Source of the DNA: Megamonas hypermegale
Lineage (GTDB): Bacteria; Bacillota; Negativicutes; Selenomonadales; Selenomonadaceae
Direction of reading: 5' to 3'
NCBI GenBank assembly: GCA_002314325.1
Contig: DCFC01000016.1
Coordinates: 1-11,430, forward strand
Length of the DNA stretch: 11,430 bases
Under the pieces are notes generated by a model, which ran no database searches, was not told the DNA's origin, and saw nothing but the letters and a program-made list of their open reading frames with translations. Every line of letters starts with the position of its first letter. The stretch's first letter is position 1. This document shows, piece after piece, positions 1 to 7,043 of the stretch. The translations under genes were made by a program, and so were the position numbers.

Positions 1-61
1 AGCGAAACGTTAAAAGGTTTCTTTTGGGTTCGTTTTTCTTTGCTTTCAAAGAAAAATGAAC
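1..61 (+). repeat. Intergenic repeat, left copy, ending in a long hairpin
   Basis: This stretch is an inverted copy of 11028-11092: read on the plus strand from base 1 it aligns with the reverse complement starting at 11092 over its whole length, with a few substitutions and short homopolymer indels. Its inner end (28-61) folds into a hairpin with 15-base arms (28-42 and 47-61), a four-base loop and one G-T pair (32/57) that would be a G-U wobble in plus-strand RNA. It begins at the first base of the window, so its outer limit is not seen. The hairpin ends 5 bases before the stop codon of the small minus-strand gene. Whether it acts as a terminator, RNA element or mobile-element remnant is unknown; no poly-T tail follows. 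Confidence 0.75.
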
Positions 62-65
62 AATT

Positions 66-245
66 CTATTCTCTTTTTTCGTGTAGGTAATCAAATATCT
101 GTTTTATCATAACAAGCGCTACGATTACGGCGGCAAATTTTACGAATTCCTCTAAAAGCTGCGGTACTTCTAAAATCTGAAATACAGCACCGACAACGAG
201 CAGCACACATAAAATCAGCAGTTTTATCATCAACGGTTTTTTCAT
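66..245 (-). CDS. Small two-helix membrane protein, 59 aa, unknown function
   Basis: Not recognised as a member of a known family. The frame encodes 59 residues beginning MKKPLMIKLL. A hydrophobic stretch at about residues 6-25 and a second at about 34-50 suggest two membrane helices in a hairpin, with a charged C-terminal tail ending HEKRE. An AGGAAG lies 12 bases before the chosen ATG (243-245), which is long. It lies only 4 bases before another ATG at 251-253, which opens a three-codon frame (stop at 242-244) overlapping the chosen start, so translation may be re-initiated or coupled. An in-frame TGA at 255-257 rules out a longer form. The gene lies downstream of the glutamate synthase terminator and could be expressed by readthrough; no good promoter of its own was found. 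The hydrophobic pattern and sense codons argue for a real gene, but the call is tentative. Confidence 0.5.
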   Translation of the reverse strand: MKKPLMIKLLILCVLLVVGAVFQILEVPQLLEEFVKFAAVIVALVMIKQIFDYLHEKRE

Positions 246-276
246 TTTTTCATTTCACTTCCTTAATATTTTCAGC

Positions 277-314
277 AAAAAAGCTATCTGTCAAGTATAA
301 CAGATAGCTTTTTA
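277..314 (-). terminator. Rho-independent terminator of the glutamate synthase operon
   Basis: A 13-base perfect inverted repeat (279-291 and 300-312) with an 8-base loop lies just past the stop codon at 324-326. On the minus strand the stem is followed by a run of six T (complement of 277-282), the classic intrinsic terminator layout. The stem is also preceded by A residues, so it may work weakly in the other direction. Confidence 0.85.
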
Positions 315-323
315 TTGTCAAAT

Positions 324-2660
324 TTATTCTGCTTTCGTTCTATACATCTGAATTTTTTCGGGGTTGTCCTTAAGCGTCCAGATACCGCACGGGCATACAC
401 CGGCACAGATACCGCAGCCGATACATTTTTTATCATCGGAAACGTATTCAAAACTGCCGTCTAAATGCTGAATGCGGGAAATTGCTTTTTCCGGACACGA
501 TTCAAGACAAGTTTCGCAATCACGGCACGTTCCGCAGCTTATGCAGCGCGATACGTCATCTTTCGGTTCGCCGATTTTGCAGTGATGGCATTTGTCAAAA
601 TATGCTTTATGCAGATTGTCTTTATTAATCTGCTGTTTTTCCGGGAACGGAGCTACTTCTTTATTCATTACGTAAGCATCAGCATAATAAGCTGCTTTCT
701 GACCGGAGCCGATAGCATCAGTCAAACGACCCGGTTTGATTACGTCGCCGGCTGCAAATACGCCGTCTAAAACAGAAGCATCGCTGCTTGGCACGAGCCA
801 GTCGCGGAATTTCTTAATGCTGTCGTCCTGCGGCAGATAATCGAGAATTGGCGCTTCACCGATGGATACGAGCACCATATCGCCCGGTACGAAGCGTCCT
901 TTATCATCATAAATACCTTCGTCAGTAATCTTTGTCGTCATGAACGGCCAGATAAGTTTACCGCCGCGGCTTTCAATATATTCGATTTCTTCATCAAAAG
1001 CGGCCGGTTTCTGCACGTCGATGCAGGTAACCGTTTCTGCCCCCATATCGTAAGCGCCGCGCGCCGTATCCATACCGGCATTGCCGCAGCCGATTACGAT
1101 TACGTGCTTGCCGACTTTCGGATTGTCGCCGCGATTTACCGCTTTCAAAAATTGCAGACCCATGACGAGTTTTTCTTTGCCTTCCCAGTTGAAGAAACGG
1201 GATTTATGACCGCCTGTTGCTACGACAACAGCGTCTGCTTCACTTCTTATCTGAGCGAATTTTGCCGCGTCAACTTTACATTCCGGCACAAATTTTACGC
1301 CCATATCCTCAATGCGTTTAAGTTCCGACTGCAGCAGTTCATGCGACAGACGGGCGCGCGGAATAACCTGTTCTAATTTACCGCCCATATGTTTATCATC
1401 ATCGTAAACCGTTACGTCGTGACCTTTGCGCACCAGCTGCCATGCTGCCGACAAACCGGCTACACCGCCGCCGATAACGGCAATTTTCTTGCCCGTTTTA
1501 ACCTTCGGCGGTTCAACTTTCGTAAAAGCGGAAAGATAGCCGAGAGGCCCAATCTGTACAGCTTCATCAATACTGCTTCGCGTACAGTTATCCATGCAAG
1601 GATTAGGACATACACTGCCGCAGACAGAACCTGGAAACGGCGTATATTCCAGAACGAGATTAATAGCTTCGTCCAGTTTGCCCTGACGGATTAAATTATA
1701 TCGTTTCTGCGTCGGAATATTGGACGGACAGTTGAATTCGCACGGAGCAGCGAATTTGCTGTTTTCCCACTGCGGCACTCTCTGACGGTACAGACCCGTT
1801 ACGACTGTAGGATTTACGACAAAATCATCCACGGCAACGTCGCTGAACATACCGCCTTTTATCCATTCATTCAGGCGGAAGGATTTAATATCCGGCTGTT
1901 TATTGGCTACCATCTGTTTTTCTTCAAAAGTAAGCGGTTCTAATTTATGCCATTCTTCCCATTTGGACAATTCGCCGCGCAGTTCTTCTCTGCCGATGGA
2001 AGAAAGAAATTCATCCATATTATTATCGAGAAAAGCGATATCTTCCTGCGTCAAATCTTTTAAGCGGATATCGGACGGATATCCGTCAATCTTGCCGCGG
2101 AAATATACCGTACCGCCAACCATGCCGACGCATGGACGTTCACCGAGCACACTGTCAAACTCATCACTGTCGACACCGCAGACTACGGCTTTACCGCCGC
2201 CCATAAATTCGAATGAGAAAGAACCTACATTTTTAAGTACCCACAGCTGCGGTTCTTCATACAGCGGGTCGTGTTTCATAAGCGAACCGGAGCGCGTACC
2301 AGCGCGGCCGCCGATATATATTTTGCCGCCGGCGGAGCAGTGGCCTGCCGTATCACCGGCATCACCGCGCACCGTTATTTTACCGCCGGCATTGAGCCAA
2401 CCCACGTCGGCGGACGAAGACTCATCTACAACTATTTCCGTATTATCCAGACACATGCAGCCGACACGCTGACCGGCATTTGTTACATGGAAAAATAATT
2501 TTTTGCCTTCCGGATGCCAAAGCGGTCCGCCGATATCATGCTGACCGGAGGCATGTATTTCAAATTCAGTTTCTCCTTTGGCTACAGCTGCACCGATAGC
2601 AAGGAGCAAATCTTGGGTGGACATACGTTCATGTCCGACTAAAGTATCTATTGTAAACAT
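324..2660 (-). CDS. Glutamate synthase, GXGXG domain fused to NAD(P)H/FAD small subunit with Fe-S tail
   Basis: This 778-residue protein joins two parts usually found on separate chains. Residues about 20-200 are the GXGXG beta-helix domain (domain 3 of the large glutamate synthase subunit), with glycine-rich repeats such as AGGKITVRGDAGDTAGH. From about 300 it is a GltD-like small subunit: N-terminal Fe-S cysteines (307, 311, 347, 351, 355, 359), an FAD fold with GGGVAGL at 397-403, an NAD(P)H fold with GCGNAG at 524-529, and a second FAD motif GDVIKPGRLTDAIGSG at 638-653. The C-terminus adds a cysteine-rich ferredoxin module (691-758) with a canonical CIGCGICAGVCP. By family knowledge the small subunit takes electrons from NAD(P)H to the synthase. 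The start is ATG at 2658-2660, set by an AGGAGG 9 bases upstream; the longer frame starting at TTG 2681 would read through that ribosome site. It is the last gene of the operon, 21 bases after the FMN subunit gene. Confidence 0.93.
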   Translation of the reverse strand: MFTIDTLVGHERMSTQDLLLAIGAAVAKGETEFEIHASGQHDIGGPLWHPEGKKLFFHVTNAGQRVGCMCLDNTEIVVDESSSADVGWLNAGGKITVRGDAGDTAGHCSAGGKIYIGGRAGTRSGSLMKHDPLYEEPQLWVLKNVGSFSFEFMGGGKAVVCGVDSDEFDSVLGERPCVGMVGGTVYFRGKIDGYPSDIRLKDLTQEDIAFLDNNMDEFLSSIGREELRGELSKWEEWHKLEPLTFEEKQMVANKQPDIKSFRLNEWIKGGMFSDVAVDDFVVNPTVVTGLYRQRVPQWENSKFAAPCEFNCPSNIPTQKRYNLIRQGKLDEAINLVLEYTPFPGSVCGSVCPNPCMDNCTRSSIDEAVQIGPLGYLSAFTKVEPPKVKTGKKIAVIGGGVAGLSAAWQLVRKGHDVTVYDDDKHMGGKLEQVIPRARLSHELLQSELKRIEDMGVKFVPECKVDAAKFAQIRSEADAVVVATGGHKSRFFNWEGKEKLVMGLQFLKAVNRGDNPKVGKHVIVIGCGNAGMDTARGAYDMGAETVTCIDVQKPAAFDEEIEYIESRGGKLIWPFMTTKITDEGIYDDKGRFVPGDMVLVSIGEAPILDYLPQDDSIKKFRDWLVPSSDASVLDGVFAAGDVIKPGRLTDAIGSGQKAAYYADAYVMNKEVAPFPEKQQINKDNLHKAYFDKCHHCKIGEPKDDVSRCISCGTCRDCETCLESCPEKAISRIQHLDGSFEYVSDDKKCIGCGICAGVCPCGIWTLKDNPEKIQMYRTKAE

Positions 2661-2669
2661 CTGTCTTTT

Positions 2670-2675
2670 CCTCCT
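2670..2675 (-). promoter_or_regulatory. Ribosome binding site fixing the start of the fused small subunit
   Basis: A perfect AGGAGG on the minus strand lies 9 bases before ATG 2658-2660 and just after the stop of the upstream gene at 2682-2684. It decides in favour of MFTIDTL as the N-terminus and against the TTG at 2679-2681. Confidence 0.85.
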
Positions 2676-2681
2676 CACCAA

Positions 2682-4313
2682 TTAGCATACATACTGAATA
2701 CCAAGTTTATCGGCAACAGCTTTATCTGTCGAAACGAGTGCATCGCTTCTGCCTACCGGAAGCGACGAGTTGCCGATAGGAGCCATGAGTTTTCTCAGTT
2801 CCGCATCAAAAGCCAGAACGTAATCGACAATTTTCTGCGCACCTTTATCAATATCAAGACGTTTAACAAGGCGCGGGTCCTGCGTGCAGATACCCGTCGG
2901 GCATTTACCCGTATTGCAGGCATTGCAGCGGCCGTGTTCATTACCGATACAGCCGAGCAGCTGAATTAAAATCTTGCCGCAGAATACTCCGTTAGCACCA
3001 AGGCAAATCATCTTGAAGGCATCGGCTGCCGCATTGCCCGTCATACCGATACCGCCGCCGCCGTAAAGCGGAATTTGACCTTGCAGACCCTGTTTTACAG
3101 CTGCCAGATAGCAGTCGCGGATTTTGGAAACGACAGGATGTCCGGTATGGTCAAGTGAAATTTCATTCGCTGCGCCTGTACCGCCCTGAATACCATCAAT
3201 GAAGAAACCGCCGCAGATTTTATACGGGTCGCGCAGCAGGTTATTATATACGGATACGGAAGTAGCGGACGCTGCGCATTTTATCGCTACCGGTACTCTG
3301 AAACCGAATGCCGCATTCATGGATAAGTGCATTTTCTGCACGGATTCTTCAATGGAATAAAGACCCTGATGGTTTGGCGGAGAAGAAAGCGTCGCTTTCG
3401 GTACGCCGCGGATTGCCTGAACGTGTTCGGCAACTTTAGCCGCCTGCAGCAGACCGCCGTCGCCCGGTTTTGCCCCCTGACCGATTTTAATCAGCACACC
3501 GGCCGGGTCAACTTTCATTCTCGGCAGAGCCTTAACAATTCTGTTCCAGCCGAAGTGACCGGAAGCAATCTGTAAAATCATGTATTTTAAATAATCCGAT
3601 TCCAGTAGTTTTATCGGCATACCGCCTTCACCGGAACTCATACGGATTGGAATATTGCATTTTTCATTCAGATAAGCACACGCCAGTGCTACAGCTTCCC
3701 ACGCGCGTGTGGAAAGAGCGCCGATGGACATATCGGAGAAAATGAGCGGATAAATCCATCTGACCGGCGGTGCTTTATGGTCCATAACGAGTTTGCCGTT
3801 TTCCATTTTAAACGGCAGCTGTTTTGCCGGAAGCACACGGCCGAACGGCGCACGGATATCAAAAGTATGGCGCTGGGAGTCAAGCGACGGGTCAGTCATC
3901 TGAGAGATACGGCCGACTACAATACTGTCAAGCGTTCTCTGCGCATTCAAATTCGTACGGCCGCCGCGTTTAATCGGTCCGTTGTCGCGGGAAAGCAGTG
4001 TTTTTCTCGTATCAACATTTCTTACCGGACGGATGGCACCATTCGGGCAGACTTTTTCGCACATGCCGCAACCAACACAGGCATTGGCAAGCGTTTTAAT
4101 CTGTTTTATCACCGGTACGGCTTTATGCGTATGTTTCGGTTCAGGAAACACACTGTCGGAAGTAGTTTTGTCAACGCGCAACACGTTGGCTTCTATCGCA
4201 TGGAACGTGCAAGTGGCAAGACAGCTGCCGCACATCGTACAGCGGTTCATATCGTATTCTATTTTCCAGTTTAAGTCATTTACGCTTATATCTTGTGTTC
4301 TTACTGCTTCCAT
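2682..4313 (-). CDS. Glutamate synthase FMN-binding catalytic subunit with N-terminal ferredoxin domain (archaeal-type GltB)
   Basis: The 543-residue protein carries the (beta/alpha)8 FMN domain that reduces the iminoglutarate formed from 2-oxoglutarate and ammonia. Residues 20-95 hold two 4Fe-4S sites: CTMCGSCLATC (25-35) and CVGCGMCEKVCP (79-90). The synthase domain starts near 120 and shows SSGEGGMPIK (226-235), IKIGQGAKPGDGG (275-287), GIQGGTGAA (374-382) and YGGGGIGMTG (417-426). A cysteine group at 455-476 (CNACNTGKCPTGIC) matches the position of the Fe-S cluster of glutamate synthases. The glutaminase and GXGXG domains of the classical 1500-residue large subunit are absent and are encoded by the neighbouring genes. 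The ATG at 4311-4313 has GGAGG 7 bases upstream and overlaps the end of the glutaminase gene by 13 bases, so the two are probably translationally coupled. The domain-split form is typical of archaea and several anaerobic bacteria. Confidence 0.94.
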   Translation of the reverse strand: MEAVRTQDISVNDLNWKIEYDMNRCTMCGSCLATCTFHAIEANVLRVDKTTSDSVFPEPKHTHKAVPVIKQIKTLANACVGCGMCEKVCPNGAIRPVRNVDTRKTLLSRDNGPIKRGGRTNLNAQRTLDSIVVGRISQMTDPSLDSQRHTFDIRAPFGRVLPAKQLPFKMENGKLVMDHKAPPVRWIYPLIFSDMSIGALSTRAWEAVALACAYLNEKCNIPIRMSSGEGGMPIKLLESDYLKYMILQIASGHFGWNRIVKALPRMKVDPAGVLIKIGQGAKPGDGGLLQAAKVAEHVQAIRGVPKATLSSPPNHQGLYSIEESVQKMHLSMNAAFGFRVPVAIKCAASATSVSVYNNLLRDPYKICGGFFIDGIQGGTGAANEISLDHTGHPVVSKIRDCYLAAVKQGLQGQIPLYGGGGIGMTGNAAADAFKMICLGANGVFCGKILIQLLGCIGNEHGRCNACNTGKCPTGICTQDPRLVKRLDIDKGAQKIVDYVLAFDAELRKLMAPIGNSSLPVGRSDALVSTDKAVADKLGIQYVC

Positions 4314-5407
4314 CTTTGAACCTCCAGGTCATTGGTTATTACTACAACTTCACGTTCATTCGGATAGATATCTTTGCTCATATCCCTGTTCGGCAGGATT
4401 TCATTAATACCGCATACTTCCGAAGATATTGCCACCATATTTTCATCGCCGCCGACAACGACAGGACGCAGTTTTTTCGAGTCGCAGCAGGTCATCATGC
4501 GGCCGTCAGGCAGATTAGCGATAATCGTATTCGGACCGTTGATTTCCAGATTAGCCAGCGACTGACGGATAGCCGTCAATACTTCCTTATCGGGACGTTT
4601 GTCGATTTCTTCAAACGGAAGCGGCGTTATAACATGTTTATAGTATTCAATCGGCCATTTAAGTTCATGCAGAACATAATGAAGTGTATACAGGAAATTC
4701 TGCGAGTCGGACTCAAAACCGATATAACCGCGATGCAGTGATTTCTGGAATTCCTTGTTTTTTGTAAAAAATGTATTTTCACCGTTGGCACAAAGCGTAT
4801 ATCCCTGCAGGAAGAACGGATGCGCCGCATAACGGACAATATCGTAATTCGTATTCTGACGACACTGTGCCACAATGTTTTTAGCGAGTAAACAACCGTT
4901 TTCATTCCATAAATGGAAATATGTAGCAATATCAGCAGGGTCACCAATTTCTTTTAATGTAAGTACATCCGGCCAGAAAGAATATACAAATCCGTCGCCG
5001 GACTCTTCCAGCATCTTGCGCAGAGCCAGTCTCGTATCAAGCAGCAGTTCGCCTTTTTCTTCCTCCGATTTATCACGGTAGTATTCCGGATAATCGTAAT
5101 TGCGGAAAATATAATACGGCATAGCCTGAATATCAAGTCCCGGCTGTTTGTTCGGCACCGGTATCCATTCCGCCAGCTGTACAAAGTTATGGCTGTCCAT
5201 GTATTCTTCAACCATTTCAGCGCCGCGCTGCGTGCAGGCAAGTGAAAGCAGAGGCTTATCCTTGTAATCGGAAAAAATACCATACAAATCTTTCATTACC
5301 ATAGCAAATCCTGAATTGTCATGACCTTCCTGCTGCGGAATCATCAATTTCAGAGCCTTTGCCGGGCTAACAGGTACTTTACTTTTTATTGAACCTATTC
5401 TACACAA
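4301..5407 (-). CDS. Glutamate synthase glutaminase subunit (class II glutamine amidotransferase)
   Basis: This subunit hydrolyses glutamine and passes ammonia to the FMN subunit. It is the first gene of the operon. I chose the TTG at 5405-5407 as start: it lies 8 bases after a GGAGG (5416-5420) and gives a protein of 368 residues starting MCRIGS. Class II amidotransferases need a cysteine at position 2, exposed when the initiator methionine is removed. The longest frame begins five codons earlier at a TTG inside the ribosome site and would bury that cysteine. Other family motifs, in order: PQQEGHDNSGFAM (24-36), CANGE (206-210, the NGE fitting the oxyanion-hole region), FESDSQNFL (231-239) and DSKKLRPVVVGG (309-320). 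The segment between about 90 and 200 includes stretches I do not recognise. The stop codon lies within the next gene (13-base overlap). Confidence 0.92.
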   Translation of the reverse strand: MCRIGSIKSKVPVSPAKALKLMIPQQEGHDNSGFAMVMKDLYGIFSDYKDKPLLSLACTQRGAEMVEEYMDSHNFVQLAEWIPVPNKQPGLDIQAMPYYIFRNYDYPEYYRDKSEEEKGELLLDTRLALRKMLEESGDGFVYSFWPDVLTLKEIGDPADIATYFHLWNENGCLLAKNIVAQCRQNTNYDIVRYAAHPFFLQGYTLCANGENTFFTKNKEFQKSLHRGYIGFESDSQNFLYTLHYVLHELKWPIEYYKHVITPLPFEEIDKRPDKEVLTAIRQSLANLEINGPNTIIANLPDGRMMTCCDSKKLRPVVVGGDENMVAISSEVCGINEILPNRDMSKDIYPNEREVVVITNDLEVQRWKQ

Positions 5408-5415
5408 AATAATCG

Positions 5416-5420
5416 CCTCC
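5416..5420 (-). promoter_or_regulatory. Ribosome binding site fixing a TTG start for the glutaminase subunit
   Basis: GGAGG on the minus strand lies 8 bases before TTG 5405-5407. The alternative upstream TTG (5420-5422) overlaps this very site, so it cannot be the start served by it. Confidence 0.88.
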
Positions 5421-5485
5421 AAAACAATACGTTATACACAGTAAATATTTAGCATTTCTGCTGTCGTCATTTTAAAACAAAAGAC

Positions 5486-5509
5486 AAATGTATTTATTTT
5501 TATACATTT
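5486..5509 (-). promoter_or_regulatory. Possible leader hairpin of the glutamate synthase transcript
   Basis: An 8-base perfect inverted repeat AAATGTAT / ATACATTT (5486-5493 and 5502-5509) with an 8-base loop lies about 15 to 40 bases after the expected transcription start and 80 bases before the first gene. The stem is almost all A-T, so it is weak as RNA; it could instead be a protein-binding dyad. No T-run or alternative pairing that would make an attenuator was seen. Confidence 0.3.
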
Positions 5510-5529
5510 ATTTAAAAAGTGCAATTTAC

Positions 5530-5558
5530 ATTATATAAACATGTTACTTACATGTCAA
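5530..5558 (-). promoter_or_regulatory. Sigma-70-type promoter of the glutamate synthase operon
   Basis: Read on the minus strand, a perfect -35 box TTGACA (5553-5558) is separated by exactly 17 bases from a perfect -10 box TATAAT (5530-5535). Transcription would start near 5523, leaving a leader of about 115 bases before the TTG start. The spacer holds a short dyad, ACATG-N7-CATGT, which might take a repressor. A full-consensus promoter is expected to be strong unless controlled. Confidence 0.85.
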
Positions 5559-5564
5559 TATATT

Positions 5565-5587
5565 TATACACATTTCCAAAATGTATA
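5565..5587. promoter_or_regulatory. Dyad just upstream of the glutamate synthase promoter (candidate operator)
   Basis: Perfect half-sites TATACA (5565-5570) and TGTATA (5582-5587) are 11 bases apart, with a second perfect dyad, CATTT-N3-AAATG on the minus strand, nested inside. The site ends 6 bases upstream of the -35 box, a usual place for an activator such as a LysR-type protein. No regulator gene lies nearby, so its ligand is unknown. Confidence 0.45.
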
Positions 5588-5784
5588 CTTTAAACAAAAC
5601 CTTGTACAACAAAGACTTTAAAATAATTTAAAAATTAAATATATTATTTTTATGTAATTAACAGCATATTATTTCATAAAAAATCAAATAGCACATTATA
5701 GATTAACATCAATATTCCTAACTATCGCTTACCTTGCACATATAAGCTTTTCAATTTATTGTATTGCATAGTTTTTCTGTATAC
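5588..5784. other. AT-rich intergenic spacer with no recognisable gene
   Basis: Between the operator-like dyad and the next terminator there are about 200 very AT-rich bases. I see no open frame with a ribosome site, no RNA gene and no clear stem. A plus-strand frame starting at 5764 is the antisense of the terminator and the following gene. Confidence 0.6.
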
Positions 5785-5817
5785 AAAAAGGACAGAACTG
5801 TCGCGCGTTCTGTCCTT
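5784..5817 (-). terminator. Rho-independent terminator of the DUF3783/coiled-coil unit
   Basis: An 11-base perfect stem (5788-5798 and 5807-5817) with a GC-rich 8-base loop lies 12 bases past the stop codon at 5830-5832. On the minus strand it is followed by five T. Confidence 0.88.
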
Positions 5818-5829
5818 ATAAATTATGAA

Positions 5830-6573
5830 CTATCTGTTCAAAAAGTCATTTATTATATTTCGTGCCTGAATTTCAACCGTTTCTATAATATCTTTATGCT
5901 CGGTCAGTTCCTGCTCGGCTATCATTTTCAAATCCTTTACCTGATTTTCTACACCCTTTAAATCATCCAGCTGCAGATTTATATCATGAAGCGTCTGTTC
6001 CAGTTCCGTTATGCGCGTCTGCAAATCCTCCGCTTTTGCCTTATCATCTTCGTCCTTGCCGGTGATTTTATCCAGCATTTCTGCTAAAAAGGATTTTTCC
6101 TGCGTAATTTCTTCATGCTGCCTGGACAGCTCATCTTTTTCCCGTTCCAGACGAGACAGTTCATTTTCCAAATCCGTCTGCTGCTCGCTGAGTTTCTGCT
6201 GTCTCTGCTCCAGCTGTTTCACATCATATTCCTTAGCATTCTGCTGGCTTTGATTATGCAGACTCCATGAAAATGACAGATAAAAACCTGCTACACCCGC
6301 AGCAATGAACACCGCCGCCAGACACAAACGCTTAATGTATTTTTTCAGTCTCGTTTTCAGCTTCACTTTGCGTTCCAACTGCGGCTCTTTTTTAGGCGGC
6401 AGTTCTTCTATTTTTATATTAGCCGGTTTTTTCTGCACTGTTTCCGTATCAGATTTAATCTGCTGAAACGTTCCCTGTTCCAGCTGTTCCATTTCCTCTT
6501 TCGTCAAAAATCTGGTCGGTTCGTCATTTCTCGGTATGGTGTTCTTTGACCGGACATTTTTATCGTTCAACAA
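5830..6573 (-). CDS. Membrane-anchored coiled-coil protein, unknown function
   Basis: The 247-residue protein has a charged, probably disordered N-terminus (1-67), a very basic stretch RKVKLKTRLKKYIKR (68-82), one membrane helix (about 84-104, LAAVFIAAGVAGFYLSF) and then a long, Glu/Gln/Lys-rich region (about 113-235) with heptad spacing of leucines, predicted to be coiled coil. The basic block before the helix suggests that the N-terminus is cytoplasmic and the coiled coil lies outside the membrane. The overall shape resembles divisome or envelope scaffold proteins, but no family motif was recognised. Translation starts at TTG 6571-6573 or the next TTG (6568-6570); both fit the AAAGGTG at 6578-6584. 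It lies 14 bases after the DUF3783 gene and shares its promoter. Confidence 0.8.
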   Translation of the reverse strand: MLNDKNVRSKNTIPRNDEPTRFLTKEEMEQLEQGTFQQIKSDTETVQKKPANIKIEELPPKKEPQLERKVKLKTRLKKYIKRLCLAAVFIAAGVAGFYLSFSWSLHNQSQQNAKEYDVKQLEQRQQKLSEQQTDLENELSRLEREKDELSRQHEEITQEKSFLAEMLDKITGKDEDDKAKAEDLQTRITELEQTLHDINLQLDDLKGVENQVKDLKMIAEQELTEHKDIIETVEIQARNIINDFLNR

Positions 6574-6587
6574 TATTCACCTTTCTT

Positions 6588-6980
6588 TTATCGTTCATCT
6601 TTACGCATGGAAAGATGTTCTTTTTCCATAGCTTCACAAACGCGGCGCAATGTCCAGAAACGGTTAAACGAAGTAACGACGGCTTTGCAGACCGGCACTT
6701 TCAAATTCTGTTCCCGCATTTTTTTCAAAACGGCATCCAATCGGCTTTTAGTAAAATTATGAAACATCATCAGTTCATAATTAAAAGCAAAATCTCCTTC
6801 TTCACTGCGATTTTCACTGAAGCCTTTCAAACCGAACAAATAGCCGACTTTCTGCTGATATGCCGTCTCGTCAACCGAAATAACATTTATCTTCATATTT
6901 TCAAGCAGTGATTTCAATGCCGTAAATTCGTCTTTATCTTTAAAATTATACAGTAATACTTTCTCTTCTTTTTTCATCAT
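6588..6980 (-). CDS. DUF3783 domain protein
   Basis: This 130-residue soluble protein matches the DUF3783 family as I know it, over its full length: the opening KVLLYNF (7-13), the central QKVGYLFGLKGF (43-54), MMFHNFTKSRLDAVLKKMRE (71-90) and the closing CKAVVTSFNRFWTLRRV (98-114) followed by EAMEKEH. The biochemical role of the family is not established. I chose ATG 6978-6980 because AGGTG (6990-6994) lies 9 bases upstream and the protein then begins MMKKEEK. The longest frame starts 21 codons earlier, upstream of the -10 box, and would lie outside the transcript. The second ATG (6975-6977) is an equal alternative. The gene has its own promoter and is followed within 14 bases by the coiled-coil gene. 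Confidence 0.85.
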   Translation of the reverse strand: MMKKEEKVLLYNFKDKDEFTALKSLLENMKINVISVDETAYQQKVGYLFGLKGFSENRSEEGDFAFNYELMMFHNFTKSRLDAVLKKMREQNLKVPVCKAVVTSFNRFWTLRRVCEAMEKEHLSMRKDER

Positions 6981-7002
6981 GAATAAATTCACCTCGCCCC
7001 TT

Positions 7003-7031
7003 ATTATAGAATATAAACATACGTTCGACAA
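7003..7031 (-). promoter_or_regulatory. Promoter of the DUF3783/coiled-coil unit
   Basis: On the minus strand, TTGTCG (7026-7031) and a perfect TATAAT (7003-7008) are 17 bases apart. Transcription would start near 6996, about 16 bases before the ATG and just ahead of its ribosome site, giving a very short leader. Confidence 0.65.
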
Positions 7032-7043
7032 GAATGCACTCAA

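Noticed and set aside
265..294. TTGACA within the operon terminator with AATATT 18 bases on, as a promoter for the small membrane protein
   Set aside because: Transcription would begin inside or next to the ribosome site, so the transcript would hardly be translatable; the -10 box is also weak.
1903..2472. A plus-strand open frame of 189 codons
   Set aside because: It is fully antisense to the well-supported glutamate synthase small-subunit gene, is serine/proline-rich as expected of a shadow frame, and has no ribosome site or family motif.
5432..5470. A 12-residue upstream frame (MTTAEMLNIYCV) in the glutamate synthase leader
   Set aside because: No ribosome binding site precedes it and it has no run of regulatory codons or paired terminator to suggest attenuation.
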